From an uncultured Chlorobiaceae bacterium (GTDB taxonomy: Bacteria > Bacteroidota > Chlorobiia > Chlorobiales > Chlorobiaceae), in the NCBI GenBank assembly GCA_903994455.1, contig CAJEXI010000013.1, positions 1 to 64,000 of the forward strand: DNA of 64,000 bases, read 5' to 3'. The position numbers were made by a program, and so were the translations under genes. Below are positions 32,732-40,610 of this stretch, one piece after another; position 1 is the stretch's first letter; every line of letters begins with the position of its first letter. The notes below the pieces were generated by a model. It was not told the DNA's origin and made no database searches. It saw nothing but the letters and a program-made list of their open reading frames with translations.

Positions 32732-34735
32732 ATGGCTAAAGACGAAACAACCTCCAACGCACAGCAGACCGCAGCCTCCTCTACTGCCGAAGTATCGATC
32801 AGTTCTGTAATGTCTGAAAAGCGAAAATTTCCCCCTCCGGCCGATTTTGCACTCAATGCCCATGTTTCTTCCATGGCAGAGTATGAGAAACTCTATGCTG
32901 CCGCTGAAGCAGATCCGGATGCTTACTGGGGAGGAATTGCCGAAAAGTTCCACTGGTTCAAGAAATGGGAAAGCGTCCTGGAGTGGAATTCTCCCTACGC
33001 GAAATGGTTTAAAGGTGGAAAAACCAATATTTGCTATAATGCCCTTGATGTCCATGTCAACAGTTGGAGAAAAAACAAGGCTGCCATTATCTGGGAAGGT
33101 GAAGAGGGTGAAGAACGGGTTCTGACCTACGGTGAACTGCACAGACAGGTCTGCAAGTTTGCCAACGTGCTTAAAATCGCCGGCATCAAGCCTGGCGACA
33201 GGGTTGCGATCTATATGGGCATGGTTCCTGAGCTGATTATTGCCGTTCTTGCCTGTGCACGTGTTGGAGCCGTCCATAATGTTATTTTTGCGGGCTTCTC
33301 TGCACACGCCATTACCGAACGCGTCAATGACTCACGTGCCAGAATGGTTATCTGCGCAGATGGAACCAGACGTCGTGGCGGCTCCATCAACCTGAAAAAT
33401 ATTGTTGACGAAGCAATCGTCAATACCCCTTCGATTCGCAGTGTCATCACCCTGAAGGTCACCAACGAAGAGGTACACATGCATAACGGGATGGACCATT
33501 GGTGGCACGATCTTATGGGCCTTGCTGCTGATGAATGCGAACCGGCAGAACTCGATGCAGAACATCCGCTCTTCGTACTCTACACCAGCGGATCAACCGG
33601 CAAGCCAAAAGGTATCCTGCACACCACCGCTGGCTACATGGTTCACGCTGCCAGCTCCTTCAAATACGTTTTTGATATCAAGGATGAGGATATCTATTTC
33701 TGTACAGCCGATGTCGGGTGGATTACCGGACACACCTATATGGCTTACGGCCCTCTGCTCTGCGGCGCAACCATGCTCATGTACGAAGGCGCTCCAAACT
33801 ATCCTCAGTGGGATCGCTTCTGGGATATCATCAACCGTCATAAAGTCACCATATTCTACACCGCACCGACTGCCATCCGCGCCTTTATCCGCGCAGGTAA
33901 TGAGTGGGTCACCAAACACAACCTCAGTTCACTCCGCCTTCTCGGAAGCGTAGGCGAGCCAATCAATCCTGATGTATGGATGTGGTATCACAAGGTAGTC
34001 GGACAGGAAAAGTGTCCTATTGTCGACACCTGGTGGCAGACAGAGACCGGCGGCATCATGGTCTCCCCTCTTCCAGGTGCGACCCCGACCAAACCCGGCA
34101 CGGCTACCCGTCCGCTCCCTGGCATTGCAGTCGATGTGGTCCACAAGGATGGCACACCATGTGTCGCCAACGAAGGCGGATACCTTGTTATCAAAAAACC
34201 ATGGCCTTCAATGCTCCGTACCATCTATGGCGATAACGAACGCTACGAAAAAACCTACTGGTCGGACTTCGCTGGCATGTACTTTACCGGTGATGGTGCC
34301 CGCAAGGATGAGGACGGCTATGTCTGGATCATGGGACGTGTCGATGATGTGGTCAACGTTTCAGGTCACCGCCTTGGCACCAGCGAGGTCGAAAGCGCAC
34401 TGGTATCGCACGAAGCCGTTGCAGAAGCAGCCGTTGTCAGCCGTCCTGATGAGCTGAAAGGTAATGCCCTTGTTGCCTTTGTTACCCTGAAAGACGAATA
34501 CGTCGGCGATATGACACTCCGTGAAGCCTTGCGCAACCACGTTGCCAAAGAGATCGGACCCATTGCCAAGCCTGACGAAATCAGATGGGCCAAAGGACTT
34601 CCAAAGACCCGCAGCGGAAAAATCATGCGCCGTCTCCTTCGCGAACTTGCCACAAGCAATGAAATCAAGGGAGATGTCACCACGCTTGAAGATTTCGGTG
34701 TTCTTGAGAACCTGCGTGACCAGGAGAGTGACTAA
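32732..34735 (+). CDS. acs: Acetyl-CoA synthetase (AMP-forming)
   Basis: Makes acetyl-CoA from acetate, ATP and CoA via acetyl-AMP, so imported acetate can feed the reductive TCA pathway and biosynthesis. Motifs: YTSGSTGKPKGILHT (phosphate loop), WWQTETGGIM, YFTGDGARKDEDGY with the hinge Asp, and KTRSGKIMRR, whose lysine is the acetylation-controlled catalytic residue. 667 residues. Start at ATG 32732 (MAKDETTSNAQQ); the long in-frame extension to 32552 is leader sequence. A strong terminator follows at 34763. Confidence 0.95.
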   Translation: MAKDETTSNAQQTAASSTAEVSISSVMSEKRKFPPPADFALNAHVSSMAEYEKLYAAAEADPDAYWGGIAEKFHWFKKWESVLEWNSPYAKWFKGGKTNICYNALDVHVNSWRKNKAAIIWEGEEGEERVLTYGELHRQVCKFANVLKIAGIKPGDRVAIYMGMVPELIIAVLACARVGAVHNVIFAGFSAHAITERVNDSRARMVICADGTRRRGGSINLKNIVDEAIVNTPSIRSVITLKVTNEEVHMHNGMDHWWHDLMGLAADECEPAELDAEHPLFVLYTSGSTGKPKGILHTTAGYMVHAASSFKYVFDIKDEDIYFCTADVGWITGHTYMAYGPLLCGATMLMYEGAPNYPQWDRFWDIINRHKVTIFYTAPTAIRAFIRAGNEWVTKHNLSSLRLLGSVGEPINPDVWMWYHKVVGQEKCPIVDTWWQTETGGIMVSPLPGATPTKPGTATRPLPGIAVDVVHKDGTPCVANEGGYLVIKKPWPSMLRTIYGDNERYEKTYWSDFAGMYFTGDGARKDEDGYVWIMGRVDDVVNVSGHRLGTSEVESALVSHEAVAEAAVVSRPDELKGNALVAFVTLKDEYVGDMTLREALRNHVAKEIGPIAKPDEIRWAKGLPKTRSGKIMRRLLRELATSNEIKGDVTTLEDFGVLENLRDQESD

Positions 34736-34762
34736 ACCTCTTTGTTAACAACGAACGATTCT

Positions 34763-34800
34763 AACGAAAAGCGCAGTCGATACTGCGCTTTTCGTTTTTG
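34763..34800 (+). terminator. Rho-independent terminator of acs
   Basis: A perfect 15-base stem (34763-34777 with 34782-34796), loop CGAT, followed by TTTTG. The lower stem is AACG/CGTT, so it is nearly symmetrical and may also work for the convergent tspO side. Confidence 0.92.
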
Positions 34801-34928
34801 TGCCACTCACCTTTGAATAGCCATTGTTCCCCTCAGAGGCGGCATATCGGATACCGATACAATGCTGGGCTCCTTTGCTCTTCAGCCCCGGAGTTCTGCC
34901 TGTCGGTAGCGCCAAAGCCAATCGGCTA

Positions 34929-35417
34929 TTACCTTATCCAGTTGAGCTGCCAGATCGTAAAGTTTAGATAAGACGCAAAACTCACCCACAAGAGATAGGG
35001 GATAAGCAGATATCCTGCAATTGGCGAAACCGCTCTGAATTTCACGATAGTAAACACAATGGCGAGCCAGAGCAGCACAATAACTGCCAAAGCAAGCGAC
35101 GGTGAGTGAAGTCCAAAAAAGGAAGCCGACCAGCCAAGATTCAGCAAGAGCTGCACCGCAAAAAAAACAAGGGCTCCCCGTATCTGTTTTTTTTCACTCC
35201 GCTGTTCGACAACAAGAGAGAGAGCGATGCCCATAAGCAGGAACAGCAAACTCCATGCCGGAGGAAACAGCCAGTCGGGGGGATTCCATGACGGTTTTTT
35301 AAGGAGCGAATAGTACCACTCCGAGCCCGGTGCTGGCGTAAAGGTACTTCCCGCATAAGCAAACACAAAACACAAACCAATACAGAGTGCAAGCCGTGGA
35401 ATATTGAATTTCATCAT
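34929..35417 (-). CDS. tspO: TspO/MBR-family membrane protein
   Basis: A five-helix inner (or outer) membrane protein of the TspO family, which binds porphyrins and influences tetrapyrrole metabolism and stress responses in phototrophs. Motifs: WYYSLLKKPSWNPPDWLFPPAWSLLF (the conserved loop and W residues, in two parts: KKPSWNPPDWLFPPAW and SLLFLLMGIALSLV), LNLGWSASFF near helix 3, and WVSFASYLNFTIWQLN at the end. Start taken at ATG 35417 (MMKFNIPRLAL); ATG 35426 or 35414 are alternatives. Convergent with acs and probably monocistronic. Confidence 0.9.
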   Translation of the reverse strand: MMKFNIPRLALCIGLCFVFAYAGSTFTPAPGSEWYYSLLKKPSWNPPDWLFPPAWSLLFLLMGIALSLVVEQRSEKKQIRGALVFFAVQLLLNLGWSASFFGLHSPSLALAVIVLLWLAIVFTIVKFRAVSPIAGYLLIPYLLWVSFASYLNFTIWQLNWIR

Positions 35418-35609
35418 TATATGCATTATAATTATAACACCTTCTATTGTATGAGAATAAAGGAACAAATACCGCCGATTGTTAATTCCCGGTATCAGAA
35501 GATTATAATTGAACTGAAGACCTCTTGCTCTTCTATGTCCTTCCTGTTTTCAAAAAAATATTGCTCCATTGGATGCCAAGTACCTTTAAACCATTACTGC
35601 TCCATGGTA

Positions 35610-35832
35610 ACTACAAGCAATGAGCTGTGCGATGTCATGCACGATGCTGCCGGTATCAGGCGTGCAGGCTCAGCAGCCATCGATTCTTGCGTACGCAGTC
35701 TGAGGACGCTTTGATGTTTTGGCGGAGATGCCGATGTCATTTACGGCCAAAGCATTATCGCTGGCAACAACATAACCCATACCCTCCTTCTCAAAGCAGT
35801 AAAGCACTTCACCACATCATCGATACAAAACT
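35610..35832 (+). pseudogene. Inositol monophosphatase (SuhB-like) remnant
   Basis: Three fragments in two frames resemble the C-terminal third of an IMPase: AAGIRRAGSAAID (the RRxGSAAxD motif, frame at 35652), GRFDVLAE after a stop (frame at 35704) and GGDADVIYGQSIIAGNNITHTLLLKAVK (frame at 35721), which matches the GGD...IIAGN ending of the family. Frameshifts and stops between them make it non-functional. The remaining 35427-35957 has no other recognisable gene and must hold the lpxC promoter. Confidence 0.7.
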
Positions 35833-35957
35833 AGTTCGTTCCTGCGCCTGCTTTAATCAGATATTTATTACTATCTTCATGGAACAAGATTTTTGATTGT
35901 AGACAATTTGACTTCATTTCCTGATCGGCCAAGCCTTTCGGGAGCAACAGCTACCTA

Positions 35958-37361
35958 ATGCTTATTCATCAGCGCACCATTCAAAAAGAGGTCTCTCTTT
36001 GCGGTATCGGACTGCATACCGGCGAAAAATGTACAATTACCTTCAAACCTGCACCAGAAAACTATGGTTACCGTTTTATTCGAACCGATATCGAAGATTG
36101 CCCGGAAATACCGGCGCTGATTGAAAATGTGGTTGATGTGTTGCGGGGTACAACTATTGGACTCAACGGTGTAAAGGTTTATACAACCGAACATGTTCTG
36201 GCGGCTCTTTATGGCCTTCAGATTGATAATTGCTGCATTGAGATGAGCGGCCCGGAACCTCCGGTCATGGACGGAAGCTCGCACCCTTTTGCGGAAGCCT
36301 TGCTGGAAGCTGGTTTTCAGGAACAGGAAGAACCCAAAAATTATCTGGTCATTGACGAAACCATAGAATACCATGACTCTAATAAAAGCGTTGATATTGT
36401 GGCACTACCGCTCGACAGCTTCAGAATGACAGTCATGGTTGATTACAAAAACCCGGCGCTTGGCTCGCAGCACTCAGGGCTTTTTAATCTGGAAAAGGAA
36501 TTTTTTAAGGATTTTTCACCATGCAGAACATTTTGTTTTCTCAGTGAAGTAGAAGCCCTTGCAAACCAGGGCATTATCAAAGGTGGCGATGTAGACAACG
36601 CTATTGTCATTATTGATAAAAACATGAGAAAGGGGGAACTTGCCGACCTTGGTGATAAACTTGGCATAGAGGCCGAAAATCTTGTGCTTGGTGCAAACGG
36701 TATTCTCAACAACCGGGAACTACGCTTCAACAACGAGCCTGCCCGCCATAAACTGCTCGACCTTCTCGGCGATCTCGCCCTCCTCGGTATGCCGATAAAA
36801 GCACAGGTCCTTGCTGCACGTCCAGGTCATGCATCAAATGTCGAATTCGTAAAGCAGTTAAAAAAATACGCTGATCGCAACAATCTTGCCAGGCAGTACC
36901 AGCACGAGAAAAAAGCCGGAGTCATTTTTGATATCAATGCGATTCAGAATATTCTTCCCCACCGTTATCCATTTTTGTTGATCGACAAGATTGTGGAGTT
37001 CAAGCTTGACGAAAAAATTGTATCAATCAAAAATGTTACCATAAACGAACCATTCTTTCAGGGTCATTTCCCGGGAAATCCCATTATGCCCGGCGTTCTC
37101 ATCCTTGAAGCCATGGCCCAGACCGGCGGCATCATGATGCTCAACGGTAACGATAATATCAAGGAGAGTGTCGTCTACTTTATGGGTATCGACAAGGCCC
37201 GTTTCCGCAAGCCGGTCCTGCCCGGCGATACGCTTGTTATTGAAGCGATCATAACCAACAAACGCAGAAACGTCTGTCAGTTCGACGCAAAAGCATACGT
37301 ACGGGGTGAGCTGGTCTGCGAAGCCTCCCTTATGGCTACTGTTGCACCGAAAAATAAATAA
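35958..37361 (+). CDS. lpxC-fabZ: Bifunctional LpxC-FabZ (deacetylase / dehydratase)
   Basis: One 467-residue chain joins UDP-3-O-acyl-N-acetylglucosamine deacetylase (lipid A synthesis, residues 1-305) to 3-hydroxyacyl-ACP dehydratase (about 320-465). LpxC zinc ligands are in YTTEHVLAAL and RHKLLDLLGDLALLG; the FabZ active site is HFPGNPIMPGVLILEAMAQ after ILPHRYPFLLIDK. The fusion is a known trait of Bacteroidota and Chlorobiota and couples lipid A and fatty acid flow. Both parts look complete. A 10-bp hairpin without T-run follows at 37375-37402. Confidence 0.96.
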   Translation: MLIHQRTIQKEVSLCGIGLHTGEKCTITFKPAPENYGYRFIRTDIEDCPEIPALIENVVDVLRGTTIGLNGVKVYTTEHVLAALYGLQIDNCCIEMSGPEPPVMDGSSHPFAEALLEAGFQEQEEPKNYLVIDETIEYHDSNKSVDIVALPLDSFRMTVMVDYKNPALGSQHSGLFNLEKEFFKDFSPCRTFCFLSEVEALANQGIIKGGDVDNAIVIIDKNMRKGELADLGDKLGIEAENLVLGANGILNNRELRFNNEPARHKLLDLLGDLALLGMPIKAQVLAARPGHASNVEFVKQLKKYADRNNLARQYQHEKKAGVIFDINAIQNILPHRYPFLLIDKIVEFKLDEKIVSIKNVTINEPFFQGHFPGNPIMPGVLILEAMAQTGGIMMLNGNDNIKESVVYFMGIDKARFRKPVLPGDTLVIEAIITNKRRNVCQFDAKAYVRGELVCEASLMATVAPKNK

Positions 37362-37695
37362 CCGAAGGTCGCAGACCGCCCTGCACTCACAAGCAGGGCG
37401 GTATCCTGCTGATTACAGACAGAAAAGCCCACTGCCAAGGCATCAACGGGTCGGCTTTCCACACCTTGTCAACAAGTTATCAACATTTGATGCGCAACAG
37501 GATAACGATTGTTAATATTGATAATTCGTTATAAATAAATAACTCAATAAAAAAAAGAAGGGACATTCGTTCTTCTTGTCCAGAGTTATCAATATTCAGG
37601 TAACTAACAATTTCCTGAGTAGACAACAAGTGAAAAGCAACCGCCTGCGAGGTAAAAATACTAACCAAAATAGAGAACGTCGCTCGCATCAAGAC
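37362..37695. other. Intergenic region with hairpin and AT-rich tract
   Basis: A perfect hairpin ACCGCCCTGC/GCAGGGCGGT (37375-37402, 8-base loop) follows lpxC-fabZ but lacks a T-run. Further right is an AT-rich stretch (37500-37560) and one DnaA-box-like TTATCAACA (37478-37486). No gene was found. One box is not evidence of an origin. Confidence 0.5.
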
Positions 37696-38250
37696 TCATG
37701 AACTGTAATCCTGCCCTTTGTGTATTCTGTAAAATCTCACACAATACAGAACAAAAGAGTACAACAGCATAACCGTCGCGAGGTATAAAAAAAACTCTTT
37801 CAAGGGATAGTGCCTGAAAAACGGATGTGGACAGACCATAACGATAAACATCATGGAGACAAAGCCTACGGCCCATTTGCCCGGCCAAAGGGATGTCGTC
37901 ACCACTGAATGACGAAATTTCACATATCCGGCACCGATAAAAATCATGATATCCCTGATCACGGCAAAAAGGACAAACCACAAGGGCAACTCACCAATCC
38001 ATAGAAAATAAACTGCCACACTGGCCAGACAGAGCTTGTCGGCAAGGGGATCAAGAATTTTTCCCATTTCGGAGACCTCGTTCGTCCATCGGGCCGTCTG
38101 GCCGTCGAACCAGTCAGTCAGAACAGCCACAATCATGATGACCATGGCTGTTTTGAGATGGCCTGTATGAAAATAATAAAGAAACCAGGGTATCAATATT
38201 ATTCTCAGAAAACTGAGAGAATTCGGCAAATTAAAGATACGACCTTCCAC
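37696..38250 (-). CDS. pgsA: CDP-alcohol phosphatidyltransferase (PgsA-like)
   Basis: Makes phosphatidylglycerol phosphate or a related lipid from CDP-diacylglycerol, in the inner membrane. The family motif D-x2-D-G-x2-A-R-x8/9-G-x3-D-x3-D is complete: DWFDGQTARW, then GKILDPLAD. Five to six hydrophobic segments; 184 residues, normal for PgsA. NSLSFLRIILIP at the start is also typical. The donor alcohol is inferred to be glycerol 3-phosphate. Monocistronic, with ruvC further right on the same strand. Confidence 0.9.
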   Translation of the reverse strand: MEGRIFNLPNSLSFLRIILIPWFLYYFHTGHLKTAMVIMIVAVLTDWFDGQTARWTNEVSEMGKILDPLADKLCLASVAVYFLWIGELPLWFVLFAVIRDIMIFIGAGYVKFRHSVVTTSLWPGKWAVGFVSMMFIVMVCPHPFFRHYPLKEFFLYLATVMLLYSFVLYCVRFYRIHKGQDYSS

Positions 38251-38322
38251 AGTGATGAATTTATTATTGAGTCATATCAGCTCTTTGTACAAGATAACAA
38301 TGGCACACGATGTTGTCAAAAG

Positions 38323-38886
38323 CTACCGAATGACCATATCGGGCGATGCTTGTACAAACTTTGACCAGCTCCCTTTTCCCGTCCGGGCTTTCCCTCCAGG
38401 CAAGAACGGCTCCCTGCTTTGGCCTCTGAGCAGATCACACAACGCTATACCAAGAGCATCGGTAACGTCATAAGGTTCAGGAACCTTACCAAGGCCAAGC
38501 ATCCTTGCAACCATAAACGCCACCTGCTCCTTGCTTGCCGCTCCCGTCCCTGTTATCGCCGATTTCACCTCACGGGGCGCATACTCGTGCAGAGTGAGGT
38601 GCCTCCCCATTGCAAGCGCAATAACCGCACCACGCACCTGCCCGAGCTTCAGGGCCGACTGTACATTTCTGCTTAAAAACGCCGTCTCAAGAGCCATTCG
38701 TTCAGGCTGAAATTCAACAATCACCTCTTCAAGTTCACGGCATATTTGGCCGATTCGCTCTGGATGGCTCTTGAGGCGATGAAGCCTGATCAGACCACAC
38801 GCCAGCACAGAAACTTTTCCTGAATCGGAGCGAAGCACGCCATAACCCGTATTCATGCTTCCGGGATCAATCCCGAGAACAACCAT
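38323..38886 (-). CDS. ruvC: Holliday junction resolvase RuvC
   Basis: Cuts Holliday junctions together with RuvAB. Catalytic acids are seen in [14 protein letters not shown] (Asp7), [10 protein letters not shown] (Glu) and [12 protein letters not shown] (two Asp). The DNA-contact segment [21 protein letters not shown] is standard. 187 residues. Only three bases separate it from the yebC stop, so the two are co-transcribed; a yebC-ruvC operon is common in bacteria. Confidence 0.96.
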   Translation of the reverse strand: MVVLGIDPGSMNTGYGVLRSDSGKVSVLACGLIRLHRLKSHPERIGQICRELEEVIVEFQPERMALETAFLSRNVQSALKLGQVRGAVIALAMGRHLTLHEYAPREVKSAITGTGAASKEQVAFMVARMLGLGKVPEPYDVTDALGIALCDLLRGQSREPFLPGGKARTGKGSWSKFVQASPDMVIR

Positions 38887-38889
38887 ATT

Positions 38890-39642
38890 CTACTCGTTTA
38901 AGCTGTTCATGGCACTTTCACTGATCTCCATATTACTGTAGACCGCCTGTACATCATCATTACCTTCAAGCGCGTCTATCAGCTTGATCACTTTCCGGGC
39001 ATCATCGGCTTCAAGCTCAATATAATTCTCCGGCACCAGATCAATTTTTGCATTTTCATAGGCTATACCGGCCGCTTCAAGCGCTTTTTTTGCCAATTCA
39101 AGATCCTTGATATCAGTGATGACATTAAAATAGTTCTCATCATCGCCGTTGAGATCTTCAAGACCGGCATCGAGGAGTAGCTCCATAAGAAGATCCTCAC
39201 TGGCTGCCGACCTGGCAACTTCAAGCGATCCCTTCCGCTGAAACATCCACCCAACACTGCCGCTTTCACCAAGCGAACCATTATTTCGGCTCATAATATG
39301 ACGGAGATCGGCAACGGTCCTGTTGCGGTTGTCGGTCGCAGTCTCAATAATAAGGGCAATCCCCGCCGGGCCATACCCTTCATAGGTTATTTCATCCCAG
39401 ATGACACCCTCAAGCTCCCCTGTGCCCTTCTTGACCGCACGCTGGATATTATCCATCGGCATGGAGTTGTCTCTTGCCGTATCAATAGCAAGCCTGAGTC
39501 GAGGGTTACCGGATGGATCACCTCCACCCATTTTCGCAGCAATCGTGATCTCCTTGACCAGCTTGGTGAACAAACTGCCTCTTTTTTGATCCGTTACCGC
39601 CTTTTTTCTTTTGATGGTTGCCCATTTACTGTGTCCTGACAT
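38890..39642 (-). CDS. yebC: YebC/TACO1-family protein
   Basis: A 250-residue protein starting [20 protein letters not shown], the invariant beginning of the family, with [24 protein letters not shown] and [14 protein letters not shown]. Members are reported as transcription regulators or as translation factors that ease ribosome stalling at proline runs; which applies here is unknown. First gene of the yebC-ruvC pair. The start is unambiguous. The promoter lies in the divergent 116-base gap with pheA. Confidence 0.95.
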   Translation of the reverse strand: MSGHSKWATIKRKKAVTDQKRGSLFTKLVKEITIAAKMGGGDPSGNPRLRLAIDTARDNSMPMDNIQRAVKKGTGELEGVIWDEITYEGYGPAGIALIIETATDNRNRTVADLRHIMSRNNGSLGESGSVGWMFQRKGSLEVARSAASEDLLMELLLDAGLEDLNGDDENYFNVITDIKDLELAKKALEAAGIAYENAKIDLVPENYIELEADDARKVIKLIDALEGNDDVQAVYSNMEISESAMNSLNE

Positions 39643-39758
39643 AACAAAAACTGCTGAATTATTATTCTTGAATCACCCTGCCTATGATAATAGATTTATT
39701 TTCTTTAAATAAAATGAAATCCAACGGCATTTTCGCAAGTTACTAACAAGAAAAAACA

Positions 39759-40610
39759 ATGACAAACGTGATGATCGCCTATCAGGGGGAACCAGGAGCA
39801 TACAGTGAAATCGCCGCGCTCAGGATAGGAGAGCCAAAACCGTTTGAATCCTTTGAAGAGGTTTTTGCGTCCGTTGAAAGCCGCAAGGTCACTTATGCGG
39901 TTATCCCTATCGAAAATTCACTCGGCGGCAGTATTCATCAAAACTATGATTTGCTGCTCCAGCACCCGGTCACTATTGTCGCCGAAACGTTTGTCAAGGT
40001 TGAACACTGTCTGCTCGGTATCCACGGTTCATCTCCGGAACAGGCGCTGAAAGTACTCTCGCATCCCCAGGCATTGGCTCAGTGCCGAAATTTTTTTGCG
40101 ACCCATAAAGGGCTCAAAGCCGAGGCCGCTTATGACACTGCCGGAAGCGCAAAAATAATTGCTGCAGAAAAGGATCCCACAAAACTTGCCATAGCATCAA
40201 AAAGGGCTGGCGAGCTCTACGGACTCGAAATTCTGCGAGAAAACCTTGCCGATGAAGAGTGGAACATTACCCGGTTTTTCTGTATCACTCATGCCGACAA
40301 TCCTGAACCGCTGGATCTCCTGAAGCTGACAACAAAGCTGGATACCTCACAGCACAAAACCTCCATTGCCTTTGCGCTCCCCAATGAACAGGGGTCGCTT
40401 TTCAAGGCACTGGCCACCTTTGCCATGCGTCATATCGACCTGACAAAAATAGAGTCGAGGCCTTTCAGGAAAAAAGCGTTCGAATACCTTTTTTATGTTG
40501 ATTTTACAGGGCATCAGAAAGACCCGAATATTCTCAATGCTCTCAACCATCTCAAAGAATTTGCCACAATGGTCAATGTCCTTGGAAGTTACGGGGTAGT
40601 TGCAGAATGA
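39759..40610 (+). CDS. pheA: Prephenate dehydratase
   Basis: Converts prephenate to phenylpyruvate for phenylalanine synthesis. The catalytic domain (1-180) begins IAYQGEPGAYSEIAA and has VIPIENSLGGSI and the NITRFFCI motif with the essential threonine. The regulatory ACT domain follows (about 195-283), with the phenylalanine-binding ESRP motif in IDLTKIESRPF, so feedback inhibition is likely. A monofunctional enzyme of 283 residues without chorismate mutase. Its stop overlaps the polA start as ATGA. Confidence 0.95.
   Translation: MTNVMIAYQGEPGAYSEIAALRIGEPKPFESFEEVFASVESRKVTYAVIPIENSLGGSIHQNYDLLLQHPVTIVAETFVKVEHCLLGIHGSSPEQALKVLSHPQALAQCRNFFATHKGLKAEAAYDTAGSAKIIAAEKDPTKLAIASKRAGELYGLEILRENLADEEWNITRFFCITHADNPEPLDLLKLTTKLDTSQHKTSIAFALPNEQGSLFKALATFAMRHIDLTKIESRPFRKKAFEYLFYVDFTGHQKDPNILNALNHLKEFATMVNVLGSYGVVAE

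Noticed and set aside
37375-37402. Perfect hairpin after lpxC-fabZ as a rho-independent terminator
   Set aside because: There is no T-run on either strand; recorded only as a hairpin in the intergenic region.
37478-37486. DnaA-box-like TTATCAACA as part of a replication origin
   Set aside because: A single imperfect box in an AT-rich gap without dnaA, dnaN or a box cluster is expected by chance.
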